A DNA stretch of 46,651 bases from an uncultured Flavonifractor sp. (GTDB lineage Bacteria > Bacillota > Clostridia > Oscillospirales > Oscillospiraceae): NCBI GenBank assembly GCA_944385585.1, contig CALWXU010000005.1, positions 1-46,651 on the forward strand, read 5' to 3'. Under the pieces are notes generated by a model. It worked only from the letters and a program-made list of their open reading frames with translations, was not told the DNA's origin and searched no databases. Numbering within the stretch: the stretch's first letter is position 1; each line of letters starts with the position of its first letter. Positions 15,019 through 22,838 of this stretch are shown here, piece after piece. Position numbers and translations under genes: made by a program.

Positions 15019-15792
15019 TCAATTCACCGCCAGCCCCAGGGCCCACAGGCCCAGCAGGTGCGCGGGATAGAATCCATAGAAAAACCACTTGCTTTGGAGG
15101 CCCAGCTGTCCCCGGTAGCAGGCCAGGGGCAGGAGGGAGAGCTCGGCGCACAGGCAGCAGGCCAGCGCCGAGGGAATGGCCGCCGCCAGATAGGCCCCCA
15201 CCAGCTGGGGGAGCAGGACGGGCAGGGCGAGGAAGCCCATCAGGGGGCCGCAGACCAGGTAGATCACCGCCAGCCCCGCCCCCAGGCAGAGCAGCAGCCG
15301 CCTCCGGTCCTCCCCGCACAGGTAGAGTCCGAACACCAGCAGCACGGCGGGAAAGCCGTAATCGGTGTTCAGCAGCAGGGCCAGCACGCAGGACCCCAGC
15401 AGGGGGAGGGCGGCCACAGCCAGGCTGTATTCCGCCTTGACCAGCCGCTCGAAGCCGTAGACCGCCGCCGCGGCCAGGAAGAAGGTGAGGATCACATTGC
15501 CGCCCCAGATGCCGGTGGCCAGGGTGTAGGGGACCTGGGACACCAGGGCGAACACCCCCAGCCGGAGCAGATAGCGGTGGAAGAAGCGGGTGCGCCGGCA
15601 CCCCTCGGCCACGAAATAGGCGAAGATGGGGAAGGCCAGCCGCCCCGCGCAGCGGGGCAGAAGGTCCAGGGCGGCGGGCAGGCCCAGGCCGGAGAAGAGC
15701 TGGGGAAACACCACCCCCATGTGGTCCAGCAGCATGCACAGGGCGGCCAGATACTTGAGCTCCGCCGCGGAAAGGGAAAGGGGATGTCTCAT
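15019..15792 (-). CDS. TraX-family integral membrane protein
   Basis: A 257-residue protein with about eight hydrophobic helices. The N-terminal LKYLAALCMLLDHMGVVF and GRLAFPIFAYFVAEGCRRT blocks are the hallmark of TraX/acyltransferase-3-like proteins, named after the F-pilin acetylase. In clostridia such proteins are chromosomal and of unknown substrate; membrane-bound acyl transfer is the best guess. It sits between the purH transformylase gene and purD, 9 nt before purD, so it is co-transcribed with purine genes for no obvious biochemical reason. A palindromic repeat element lies just upstream. Confidence 0.82.
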   Translation of the reverse strand: MRHPLSLSAAELKYLAALCMLLDHMGVVFPQLFSGLGLPAALDLLPRCAGRLAFPIFAYFVAEGCRRTRFFHRYLLRLGVFALVSQVPYTLATGIWGGNVILTFFLAAAAVYGFERLVKAEYSLAVAALPLLGSCVLALLLNTDYGFPAVLLVFGLYLCGEDRRRLLLCLGAGLAVIYLVCGPLMGFLALPVLLPQLVGAYLAAAIPSALACCLCAELSLLPLACYRGQLGLQSKWFFYGFYPAHLLGLWALGLAVN

Positions 15793-15814
15793 TGGGAAAC
15801 CTCTCGACAGGTCC

Positions 15815-15883
15815 CCGCCGGAGGCCGGAGGGGGTATCGCGGCGAAGCCGCGGACCCAGGGGGAACTGGCTCCCCCTGGAAGG
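15815..15883. repeat. Palindromic intergenic element A (behind purH)
   Basis: The element contains GGGGGTATCG (15829-15838), a short CGGCGAAGCCG-type hairpin, and a palindrome CCAGGGGGAAC...GGCTCCCCCTGG, ending GGAAGG at 15883. The same plan occurs in element B at 19881-19991 with a different middle hairpin. It begins 11 nt from the purH stop codon. No T-run follows, so it is not a simple terminator. Confidence 0.65.
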
Positions 15884-15894
15884 CGTTGCGCCTC

Positions 15895-17067
15895 TTAATG
15901 GTGGAAGAGACGCATCCCGGTGAAGGCCATGACGATGCCGTACTTGTTGCAGGTGGCGATCACGTGGTCGTCCCGGATGGAGCCGCCGGGCTGGACGATG
16001 TAGCGGACGCCGCTCTTGCGGGCGCGCTCCACATTGTCGCCGAAGGGGAAGAAGGCGTCGGAGCCCACGGTGACGCCGGACTGTGTGGCGATCCAGTCCT
16101 TTTTCTCCTGGGCGGTGAGCACCTCCGGCCTGACCTGGAAGGTGTTCTGCCACACCCCGTCGGCCAGCACGTCCTCGTACTCGTCGGAGATGTATACGTC
16201 GATGGCGTTGTCCCGGTCGGGGCGGCGGATGCCCTCCACGAACTGGAGCCCCAGCACCTTGGGGTGCTGCCGCAGCAGCCAGTTGTCCGCCTTGCCGCCC
16301 GCCAGGCGGGTGCAGTGGATGCGGCTCTGCTGGCCGGCGCCCACGCCGATGGCCTGCCCGTCCTTCACGTAGCACACCGAGTTGGACTGGGTGTACTTGA
16401 GGGTGATGAGGGCCACCAGCATGTCCCGCTTGGCGCGGTCTGGCAGGTCCTTGTTGTCGGTGACGATGTTGTCCAGCAGCCCCTCGTGGATGGCGAAGCT
16501 GTTGCGGCCCTGCTCAAAGGTGACGCCGAACACGTCCTTGTGCTCCACCTCCCGGGGCACGTAGCCGGGGTCGATCTCCACCACGTTGTAGCCGCCCTTG
16601 CGCTTTTTCTTCAGGATCTCCAGGGCCTCGTCGGTGTAGCCGGGGGCGATCACGCCGTCGGACACCTCCAGGGCCAGGTAGCGGGCGGTGGCGGCGTCGC
16701 ACACGTCGGACAGGGCGGCCCAGTCGCCGTAGGAGCACAGCCGGTCGGCCCCCCGGGCCCGCACATAGGCGCAGGCGATGGGGGAGAGCTCCATGCCCTC
16801 GGCGAAGTAGGTTTTCCTCTCCACGTCGCTCAGGGGGGTGCCCACGGCGGCGCCGGCGGGGGAGACGTGCTTGAAGGACGCGGCGGCGGGCAGGCCGGTG
16901 GCCTCCTTCAGCTCCTTCACCAGCTGCCAGGCGTTGAGGGCGTCCAGGAAGTTGATGTACCCCGGCTTGCCGTTGCGCACCGTGATGGGCAGCTCGCCCT
17001 CCTCCATGAAGATGCGGGCGGGCTTCTGGTTGGGGTTGCAGCCGTATTTCAGTTCCAGTTCTCTCAT
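15895..17067 (-). CDS. purH: AICAR transformylase (stand-alone PurH C-terminal domain)
   Basis: A 390-residue enzyme that formylates AICAR to FAICAR with 10-formyl-tetrahydrofolate, the ninth purine step. The catalytic Lys66-His67 pair is in SFKHVSPAGAAVG. Further markers are YGDWAALSDVCD, KYTQSNSVCY, GAGQQSRIHC and the C-terminal SDAFFPFGDNV and QPGGSIRDD. The N-terminal IMP cyclohydrolase (MGS-like) domain of ordinary bifunctional PurH (over 500 residues) is missing. Its job falls to the PurO-type gene that ends 21 nt upstream. The start ATG 17067 follows GGAGGT by 6 nt, so this is not a mis-called fragment. Confidence 0.94.
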   Translation of the reverse strand: MRELELKYGCNPNQKPARIFMEEGELPITVRNGKPGYINFLDALNAWQLVKELKEATGLPAAASFKHVSPAGAAVGTPLSDVERKTYFAEGMELSPIACAYVRARGADRLCSYGDWAALSDVCDAATARYLALEVSDGVIAPGYTDEALEILKKKRKGGYNVVEIDPGYVPREVEHKDVFGVTFEQGRNSFAIHEGLLDNIVTDNKDLPDRAKRDMLVALITLKYTQSNSVCYVKDGQAIGVGAGQQSRIHCTRLAGGKADNWLLRQHPKVLGLQFVEGIRRPDRDNAIDVYISDEYEDVLADGVWQNTFQVRPEVLTAQEKKDWIATQSGVTVGSDAFFPFGDNVERARKSGVRYIVQPGGSIRDDHVIATCNKYGIVMAFTGMRLFHH

Positions 17068-17087
17068 GCTCAGACCTCCGTCCAAAC

Positions 17088-17795
17088 TCAGTTGTGCTTG
17101 TTCTTGATCACGCTCTCCCATTTGCCGGTCCTGCGGTCGATGTAGCGGACAAAGAGGGAGACCTTGTTGTCCGGGTTCAGGTTGGCCCACAGCAGCTCGG
17201 CAAAGCCGGCGGCGGTGTCGCTGACAATGTCCACCTGCTCCGGCTCTCCCTGGAAGGAGGGGAGGGGGTCGCCGTCCTCCATGTAGGTGTGGAGGAAGTG
17301 GCCCTGCCCGGCCAGGGGGGCCTCGTAGTCGAAGAAGTACCGGCGGCAGGAGGCGGGGTTGCCGTCGGCGCTCTTGAGGATGGACAGGGTGTAGTCCCCG
17401 TTCTGCCGCATCAGGCCGGAGATGCGGGGGGTGTAGTTGGGCTTGTCCGGCTCGAAGGTGCGCTTGCGCAGGGCCTCCTCAAAGCTCTTGCCGGCGGCCA
17501 GCCCCTCCCGGATGGTGTCGGTCTGGTCGCCGTTGGTGACGATGGTGGAGGTGCCGAACACCCGCACCGGGGCGTAGATGATGAGGGAGGGATCGGTGAG
17601 CTTGGCCGGATCATAGGCCTGGGTGCGGATGCCGTCGGGTGTGGCCACGAAGATCCGGTTGCGGGAGTTCTCGCTCCGGCCCATGATGAAGTAGGCGATG
17701 ACCGACTTGCTCCCGTCGGGGGAGCTGCCCATCACGATGCCCCGGCCGGGATAGGGGTTGATGCGCAGCAGCGCGGTGAGATCCAGATTATTCAT
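17088..17795 (-). CDS. purO: IMP cyclohydrolase, PurO type
   Basis: A 235-residue protein of the PurO family (the archaeal-type IMP cyclohydrolase), which closes FAICAR to IMP, the last step of the pathway. The N-terminal NPYPGRGIVMG is the family signature. QAYDPAKLTDPSLIIYAPVR and the PNYTPRISGL segment also fit. It is unrelated to the cyclohydrolase half of bacterial PurH. It lies directly before the stand-alone AICAR transformylase, so the two together replace a normal PurH. It is co-transcribed with the small membrane protein gene 12 nt upstream. Family membership is by recall, not by search. Confidence 0.9.
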   Translation of the reverse strand: MNNLDLTALLRINPYPGRGIVMGSSPDGSKSVIAYFIMGRSENSRNRIFVATPDGIRTQAYDPAKLTDPSLIIYAPVRVFGTSTIVTNGDQTDTIREGLAAGKSFEEALRKRTFEPDKPNYTPRISGLMRQNGDYTLSILKSADGNPASCRRYFFDYEAPLAGQGHFLHTYMEDGDPLPSFQGEPEQVDIVSDTAAGFAELLWANLNPDNKVSLFVRYIDRRTGKWESVIKNKHN

Positions 17796-17807
17796 GCAGA
17801 GGCTCCT

Positions 17808-18047
17808 TTATTTGGATTCTTTGTCCTTGTCGGAAGGGGGAGTCTGGGACTGAGGGAACGGATCCCAGGCGTTAAACCAGCAGAAGAAATGCCGAAGGCC
17901 ATGGAGACAGGCCGTGACGATGGGAACCAGCAGGGCGATCAGTCCGACAGCCAGCAGGAGACTTCCCAGGGAATTGCCCAGGAAGATCCCGCCCAGGAAG
18001 AGGAAGCCGCCGCTGACGGTGACAGCCAGGAGCCGGAGATCACTCAT
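17808..18047 (-). CDS. Small two-helix membrane protein, unknown
   Basis: A 79-residue protein with two hydrophobic helices (about 6-28 and 30-52) followed by a polar tail rich in Pro, Asp and Lys ending KDKESK. No family is recognised. It starts at ATG 18047, 6 nt after the purN stop, and ends 12 nt before purO, so it is embedded in the purine operon. The AT-content of this stretch is higher than in the flanking pur genes. A role in holding enzymes at the membrane or in purine transport would be speculation. Confidence 0.7.
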   Translation of the reverse strand: MSDLRLLAVTVSGGFLFLGGIFLGNSLGSLLLAVGLIALLVPIVTACLHGLRHFFCWFNAWDPFPQSQTPPSDKDKESK

Positions 18048-18053
18048 GCTTGC

Positions 18054-18683
18054 TCAATCCTCCTTGATATGAACGGTGCGCCCCTCCACCCAGAGCCGCC
18101 CCTCGCAGAACAGGGAGACGGCCCGGGGAAGGATGCGCCACTCAGCCTGCTCCATCACCCGGCGCTGGAGGGCCTCGGGGGTGTCCCCCTCCCGGATCTC
18201 CACCGCCTTCTGGAGGACGATGGGGCCGCCGTCTGGCTCCTCGTTGACAAAGTGGACCGTGGCGCCGGTGACCTTCACGCCGTAGGCCAGGGCGGCCTCG
18301 TGGACGTGGAGGCCGTAGTACCCCGCGCCGCAGAAGGAGGGGATCAGGGCGGGATGGACGTTGAGGATGGCGTTGGGGTAGGCCGCCACCATCTCCCCGG
18401 TGAGGATGTGCATGAAGCCGGCCAGCACCACCAGGCCGATGTCCAGCTCGCGCAGCTTGTCCACCAGGGCCAGGGTCATCTCCCGGTTGGAGGAAAAGTC
18501 CTTCCGGGCCACCACATAGCCGGGAATGCCGGCCGCGGCGGCCCGCTCCAGGGCGTAGGCGCCGGGTTTGGAGGAGATCACGGCGGCAATGGCGCCGTTT
18601 TTCAGCTCGCCCCGGGCCTGGGCGTCAATCAGCGCCTGGAGGTTGGTGCCCCCGCCGGAGACCAGAACCGCAATTCGTACCAT
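18054..18683 (-). CDS. purN: Phosphoribosylglycinamide formyltransferase (GAR transformylase)
   Basis: A 209-residue enzyme that transfers a formyl group from 10-formyl-THF to GAR, step 3 of the pathway. The start VRIAVLVSGGGTNLQAL is the GAR-binding loop. The catalytic Asn-His pair is in LNVHPALIPSFCGAGYYG, and the catalytic Asp is in VNEEPDGGPIVLQ. The FCGAGYYG form, not FPGxHA, is the variant of clostridia and spirochaetes. It lies 10 nt after purM and 6 nt before the small membrane gene, inside the purine operon. Confidence 0.95.
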   Translation of the reverse strand: MVRIAVLVSGGGTNLQALIDAQARGELKNGAIAAVISSKPGAYALERAAAAGIPGYVVARKDFSSNREMTLALVDKLRELDIGLVVLAGFMHILTGEMVAAYPNAILNVHPALIPSFCGAGYYGLHVHEAALAYGVKVTGATVHFVNEEPDGGPIVLQKAVEIREGDTPEALQRRVMEQAEWRILPRAVSLFCEGRLWVEGRTVHIKED

Positions 18684-18693
18684 GCGCCCGTCC

Positions 18694-19737
18694 TCAGACC
18701 AGCTCCACGCCGGCGTCGCCCCTGACCACGGTGCCGATGATGGAGGACTGCTCCCCCGCCCGGGCCAGCACGTCCAGCGCGTGGCCGATCTGGTCCTTGG
18801 GGATGGCGATGACCAGGCCGATGCCCATGTTGAAGGTGTTGTACATATCCCGCTCCGGGATGTCGCCGGAGCGCTGGATGATCTCGAAGATGGGGGGCAC
18901 GGGGAAGGAGTCCTTCTGGATGCGGGCGGTGAGGCCCTCCTTCATCATGCGGGGCACGTTCTCATACAGGCCGCCGCCGGTGATGTGGCTGATGGCCTTG
19001 ACCTCCACGCCGTGCTGACGCAGGCACTGGATGGACTTGACGTAGATGTGGGTGGGGCGGAGCAGCTCCTCCCCGATGGTGTGGCCCAGCTCGGACACGT
19101 AGATGTCCAGGGCCTTGGGGTTCTCCAGGCCCAGCACCTTGCGCACCAGGGAGAAGCCGTTGGAGTGGACGCCGTTGGAGCTCAGGCCGATGAGCAGATC
19201 CCCCTCCTGGAGGGCGGAGCCGTCGATCATCTTCTCCTCGTCCACCAGCCCCACGGAGAAGCCGGCCAGATCGTACTCGTCCTCGGGGTAGAAGCCGGGC
19301 ATCTCGGCGGTCTCGCCGCCGATGAGGGCACAGCCCGCCTGGCGGCAGCCCTCGGTGACGCCGGAGACGATGGCCTCAATCCGGCTGGGCACATTTTTGC
19401 CCACCGCCAGGTAGTCCAGGAAGAACAGGGGGGACGCGCCGGAGCAGATGATGTCGTTGACGCACATGGCCACGCAGTCGATGCCCACGGTGTCGTGCTT
19501 GTCCATCAGAAAGGCGATCTTCAGCTTGGTGCCCACGCCGTCTGTGCCGGACACCAGCACGGGCTTTTTCATGCCCGCCACGTCGGGGGCGAACAGGCCG
19601 CCGAAGCCGCCCAGGGTGCCCATCACCCCGGGGATGTAGGTGGACTCCACCAGGGGCTTGATGCGGTTGACCGCCTCATAGCCGGCGGTGACATCCACGC
19701 CGGCGGCGGCGTAGGATTCCGAATGGGAGTTCTTCAT
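18694..19737 (-). CDS. purM: Phosphoribosylformylglycinamidine cyclo-ligase (AIR synthetase)
   Basis: A 347-residue ATP-dependent enzyme that closes FGAM to AIR, step 5 of the pathway. Features are [15 protein letters not shown] (9-23), the [16 protein letters not shown] loop, [11 protein letters not shown], and [11 protein letters not shown]. The C-terminal [10 protein letters not shown] and FNMGIGLV segments complete the fold. Normal length. The start ATG 19737 is preceded by GGAGGTTTT. A 255-nt gap with a repeat element separates it from purF upstream, so operon read-through must cross that element unless purM has its own promoter; I saw none convincing. Confidence 0.96.
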   Translation of the reverse strand: MKNSHSESYAAAGVDVTAGYEAVNRIKPLVESTYIPGVMGTLGGFGGLFAPDVAGMKKPVLVSGTDGVGTKLKIAFLMDKHDTVGIDCVAMCVNDIICSGASPLFFLDYLAVGKNVPSRIEAIVSGVTEGCRQAGCALIGGETAEMPGFYPEDEYDLAGFSVGLVDEEKMIDGSALQEGDLLIGLSSNGVHSNGFSLVRKVLGLENPKALDIYVSELGHTIGEELLRPTHIYVKSIQCLRQHGVEVKAISHITGGGLYENVPRMMKEGLTARIQKDSFPVPPIFEIIQRSGDIPERDMYNTFNMGIGLVIAIPKDQIGHALDVLARAGEQSSIIGTVVRGDAGVELV

Positions 19738-19801
19738 CGCAAAACCTCCAGATGAAATGAGGAAATGGTGCGCTGGGGGAACAGGAAAAGCCTCGCAGAG
19801 C

Positions 19802-19822
19802 TTTACCCGCTTTGCGGGTAAA
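19802..19822. other. Hairpin between purF and purM
   Basis: TTTACCCGC and GCGGGTAAA (9 bp, loop TTT) form a perfect hairpin without a T-run on the minus strand. Together with element B it makes the purF-purM gap strongly structured, and it could be a processing or pausing site. Confidence 0.45.
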
Positions 19823-19880
19823 AGAAAATCAAAGGAAGTGCGGAGCAGGACATGCGCCTGCGGAGCACACCGATGCTTGC

Positions 19881-19991
19881 TCCGCCACCGGCGGGCAACC
19901 GCCCGCGCGGGCGCGGGCGAGGGGGGTATCGTCGGCGGTTTCCTTGGGAACCGCCGACGTATCCAGGGGGGAAGAATTCCCCCCTGGAAGG
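19881..19991. repeat. Palindromic intergenic element B (behind purF)
   Basis: GGGGGTATCG (19922-19931), a 10-bp-class hairpin (TCGGCGGTTTCC with GGGAACCGCCGA) and a 25-nt palindrome (19963-19987, CCAGGGGGG...CCCCCCTGG) are followed by GGAAGG ending at 19991, one base from the purF stop. The order and flanks match element A at 15815-15883, so they are copies of one family. Confidence 0.68.
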
Positions 19992-19992
19992 A

Positions 19993-21414
19993 TTACTCTT
20001 TCCCGTCCCAGCAGTAGGTGCAGACCTTGTCCCGGTCCAGGCCGATGGCCTCCAGCAGGCCGTCCAAAGACTGGTAGCCCAGGGAGTCGAAGCCCAGCTT
20101 CTCACAGATGGCGCGGAGCATGCACCGGCCCCGCTCGGTGGAGGAATCGGCGTACTCCTCCAGGTGCTTCTGCCCCTCGTCCCCCTCCAGCTCCTGGATG
20201 GTGCGGCGGGAGAGCAGCTCCATGTCGGAGTTGCTGCGGGAGAAGTTCAGATACTTGCAGCCGTACATGATGGGCGGACAGGCCGAGCGCATGTGGACCT
20301 CCTCCGCGCCGGACTCATAGAGGAAATCCACCGTCTCCTGGAGCTGGGTGCCCCGGACGATGGAGTCGTCCACGAAGAGGAGCTTCTTCCCCTCGATCAG
20401 GTCGGGCACGGGGATCTGCTTCATCTTGGCCACCTGGTTGCGGGCCTTCTGGTCAGCGGGCATGAAGGAGCGGGGCCAGGTGGGGGTGTACTTGACGAAG
20501 GGGCGGGCGAAGGGCTTGCCGCTGCGGTTGGCAAAGCCGATGGCGTGGGGCACGCCGGAGTCTGGCACGCCGGCCACAAAGTCCACCTTGGGCATCTTGC
20601 CCTTCTTCACCTCGTCCCGGGCCATGATCTCGCCGTTGCGGTATCGCATGACCTCCACATTGACCCCCTCGTAGTTGGAGTTGGGGTAGCCGTAGTAGGT
20701 CCACAAAAAGGCGCAGATGCGCATCTTGTCCCCGGCTGGGGAGAGGGTCTCCCACCCCTTGGGGGTGACCTGGACGATCTCGCCGGGGCCCAGCTCATAG
20801 GCGTCGTGGTAGCCCAGCTTGTGGTAGGCGAAGGACTCGAAGGACACGCAGCAGCCCTCCTCCGTCTGTCCCACCAGCATCGGCAGGCGGCCCAGGCGGT
20901 CCCGGGCGGCGATGATGGCGTCGGGGGTGAGGATCAGGATGGTGCAGGAGCCGTCGATCTCGGCCTGGGCGTGGCGGATGCCGGACACCAGGTCGTCCGC
21001 CTGGTTGATGAGGGCGGCGGTGAGCTCCGTGGAGTTGACCTTCCCCGAGCTCATGGCCATGAACTGGTGGCCGTGGTCAGAGAAGTACCGCTCCACCAGC
21101 GCGTCGGCGTTGTTGATGATGCCCACGGTGGTGATGGCGTACAGCCCCAGGTGGGAGCGCACCAGCAGGGGCTGGGGGTCGGTGTCGCTGATGCAGCCGA
21201 TGGCGGCGCAGCCGTGGAAATCGGCCAGATCCTTGTCGAACTTGGTGCGGAAGGGGGTGTTTTCAATGTTGTGGATCTGCCGCTGGAAGCCGTCCTTCTT
21301 GTCGTAGACCACCATGCCCGCCCGCTTGGTGCCCAGGTGGGAGTGGTAGTCGGTGCCGAAGAACACGTCCAGCACGCAGTCGTGCCTGGAGACCGCGCCA
21401 AAGAATCCGCCCAT
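19993..21414 (-). CDS. purF: Amidophosphoribosyltransferase-like protein with a degenerate glutaminase site
   Basis: A 473-residue PurF homologue for the first step, PRPP to phosphoribosylamine. The transferase half is intact: VPDSGVPHA at about 283-291 and the PRPP loop LFVDDSIVRGTQ at 346-357. The C-terminal Cys residues (CPPIMYGCKYLNFS, CTYCW) recall the iron-sulphur type. The class II glutaminase half is not intact. The mature N-terminal Cys of CGxFG is replaced by Gly (GGFFG), the RYSTAG arginine motif is replaced by CISDTDP, and HNGN by TVGIINN. It may use free ammonia, or a canonical PurF may exist elsewhere. It lies 2 nt after purC. Confidence 0.9.
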   Translation of the reverse strand: MGGFFGAVSRHDCVLDVFFGTDYHSHLGTKRAGMVVYDKKDGFQRQIHNIENTPFRTKFDKDLADFHGCAAIGCISDTDPQPLLVRSHLGLYAITTVGIINNADALVERYFSDHGHQFMAMSSGKVNSTELTAALINQADDLVSGIRHAQAEIDGSCTILILTPDAIIAARDRLGRLPMLVGQTEEGCCVSFESFAYHKLGYHDAYELGPGEIVQVTPKGWETLSPAGDKMRICAFLWTYYGYPNSNYEGVNVEVMRYRNGEIMARDEVKKGKMPKVDFVAGVPDSGVPHAIGFANRSGKPFARPFVKYTPTWPRSFMPADQKARNQVAKMKQIPVPDLIEGKKLLFVDDSIVRGTQLQETVDFLYESGAEEVHMRSACPPIMYGCKYLNFSRSNSDMELLSRRTIQELEGDEGQKHLEEYADSSTERGRCMLRAICEKLGFDSLGYQSLDGLLEAIGLDRDKVCTYCWDGKE

Positions 21415-21416
21415 GC

Positions 21417-22136
21417 TTACTGGTCCCCCATCAGGCGGCGCATGACCTCCTCGTAGGCCTCCTCGGCGCCGCCCAGATCCCGGCGGAAGCGGTCCTTGTC
21501 CAGCTTCTCATGGGTATTCTCATCCCACAGGCGGCAGGTGTCGGGGGAGATCTCGTCGGCCAGCACGATGGTGCCGTCGCTGGTCTTGCCGAACTCCAGC
21601 TTGAAGTCCACCAGGTCGATGCCGATCTCCTTCATGAAGCCGCGCAGCAGGTCGTTGACCATCATGGTGTACTTGCGGATGAGGGCGATCTCCTCCCGGG
21701 TGGCCAGCCTGAGGGCCAGGGCGTGGGAGGTGTTGAGCAGGGGGTCGCCCAGGTCGTCGTTCTTGTAGGAGAACTCGAAGGTGGGCTCGTCAAACACGAT
21801 GCCCTCCTCCACGCCGTACCGCTTGGCGAAGGAGCCGGCGGAGATGTTGCGCACGATCACCTCCAGGGGCACGATGGACACCCTCTTCACCGCGGTCTCC
21901 CGGTCGTTGAGCTCCTCGATGTAGTGGGTGGGCACGCCCTTTTCCTCCAGGCGGCGCATCAGGTTGTTGGTCATGCGGTTGTTGATGGCGCCCTTGCCGG
22001 TGATGGTGCCCTTCTTCTGCCCGTTGAAGGCGGTGGCGTCGTCCTTGTAGGAGACGATGACCACCTCCGGGTCGTCGGTGGCGTAGACCTTCTTGGCCTT
22101 GCCCTCGTACAGCTGCGCTCTCTTCTCGTAGCTCAT
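21417..22136 (-). CDS. purC: SAICAR synthetase
   Basis: A 239-residue ATP-dependent ligase that adds aspartate to CAIR, step 7 of the pathway. Typical blocks are LYEGKAKKVYATDDPEVV at 9-26, FNGQKKGTITGKGAINN, and VRNISAGSFAKRYGVEEG. The substrate motif DFKLEFG and the metal site LADEISPDTCRLWD are also present. Length is that of the compact bacterial form. It starts at ATG 22136, 4 nt after purE, and ends 2 nt before purF, so it is tightly coupled in the operon. Confidence 0.97.
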   Translation of the reverse strand: MSYEKRAQLYEGKAKKVYATDDPEVVIVSYKDDATAFNGQKKGTITGKGAINNRMTNNLMRRLEEKGVPTHYIEELNDRETAVKRVSIVPLEVIVRNISAGSFAKRYGVEEGIVFDEPTFEFSYKNDDLGDPLLNTSHALALRLATREEIALIRKYTMMVNDLLRGFMKEIGIDLVDFKLEFGKTSDGTIVLADEISPDTCRLWDENTHEKLDKDRFRRDLGGAEEAYEEVMRRLMGDQ

Positions 22137-22140
22137 CTTA

Positions 22141-22635
22141 TCAAAACTCCTCCCTCTGGATTTTTTGGTCTTTCAATTCCACCTCAGCGGCCATGGACGC
22201 CTTGAACTGCGCCAGCTTGCTCTCCAGGGCCTCGTCGGACAGGGAGAGCATCTGGGCGGCCAGGATGGCGGCGTTGTCCGCCCCGTCCACCGCCACGCAG
22301 GCCACGGGGATGCCCTTGGGCATCTGCACCATGGACAGCAGGGAGTCCAGCCCCCCCATCATGGAGGTCTTGATGGGCACGCCGATGACGGGCAGGGTGG
22401 TGTAGGCGGCCAGCACGCCCGCCAGGTGGGCGGCCTTGCCGGCGGCGGCAATGATCGCGCCGAAGCCGTTCTCCTTGGCCTGGGAGGCAAAGCGCTCGGC
22501 GGCGGCGGGGGTGCGGTGGGCGGAGATGATGTGGACCTCTGTGGGGATGCCGAAGGACTTCAGGCGCCCGATGCAGGGGCGCATGGTGTCCAGATCGGAA
22601 TCGGAGCCCATGATGACGGCGACTTTTTTGCTCAT
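22141..22635 (-). CDS. purE: N5-carboxyaminoimidazole ribonucleotide mutase
   Basis: A 164-residue class I PurE that converts N5-CAIR to CAIR. The phosphate loop is MGSDSDLDTM, the catalytic His is in ISAHRTP, and GKAAHLAGVLA and IGVPIKT complete the site. Class I needs a PurK elsewhere in the genome. ATG 22635 follows GGAGGG by 5 nt, and the extra upstream frame is rejected. It is the first structural gene of the purine operon, 55 nt downstream of an intrinsic terminator that follows a short leader ORF. Confidence 0.96.
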   Translation of the reverse strand: MSKKVAVIMGSDSDLDTMRPCIGRLKSFGIPTEVHIISAHRTPAAAERFASQAKENGFGAIIAAAGKAAHLAGVLAAYTTLPVIGVPIKTSMMGGLDSLLSMVQMPKGIPVACVAVDGADNAAILAAQMLSLSDEALESKLAQFKASMAAEVELKDQKIQREEF

Positions 22636-22689
22636 AGGGACCCTCCTGTCCTGTGGTTGTGTCATTCCTAACATTTTTTCAGCGCGGGC

Positions 22690-22728
22690 AAAAATAAATC
22701 AGGGTATCCGGATAGACGGATACCCTGA
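22690..22728 (-). terminator. Intrinsic terminator in the purine operon leader (candidate attenuator)
   Basis: A perfect 12-bp stem (22699-22710 with 22717-22728, loop of 6) is followed on the minus strand by TTTATTTTT. It lies between the purine promoter and purE, 2 nt beyond the stop of a small leader ORF. A ribosome stopping there would cover the stem's first arm and favour read-through. Confidence 0.8.
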
Positions 22729-22730
22729 CT

Positions 22731-22808
22731 TTATTTTTTCGCAGCCCTGGGCGTGGAGGCGCAGTCGGCGGGCCAACGCCCAGAGCGCAGCACGTGCACC
22801 GGCTTCAT
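22731..22808 (-). CDS. Candidate 25-residue leader peptide of the purine operon
   Basis: The ATG at 22806-22808 follows a strong ribosome site (GGGGAGGGAAGG) and the frame ends TAA at 22731-22733, just before the leader terminator. The peptide begins MKPVHVLRSGRW and ends in two lysines; it is rich in Arg, Pro and Ser/Thr. Inside the ORF, CTGGGCGT and ACGCCCAG can pair, giving an alternative RNA fold. Layout is that of a translation-coupled attenuator, but no codon repeat for a purine-linked amino acid is evident. It could also be a chance ORF. Confidence 0.5.
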   Translation of the reverse strand: MKPVHVLRSGRWPADCASTPRAAKK

Positions 22809-22838
22809 GGCCTTCCCTCCCCGAACCAGAATACCTAT

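Noticed and set aside
15815..19991. CRISPR-like or insertion-sequence origin of elements A and B
   Set aside because: Only two copies about 4 kb apart, no spacer regularity, no transposase and no target duplication seen.
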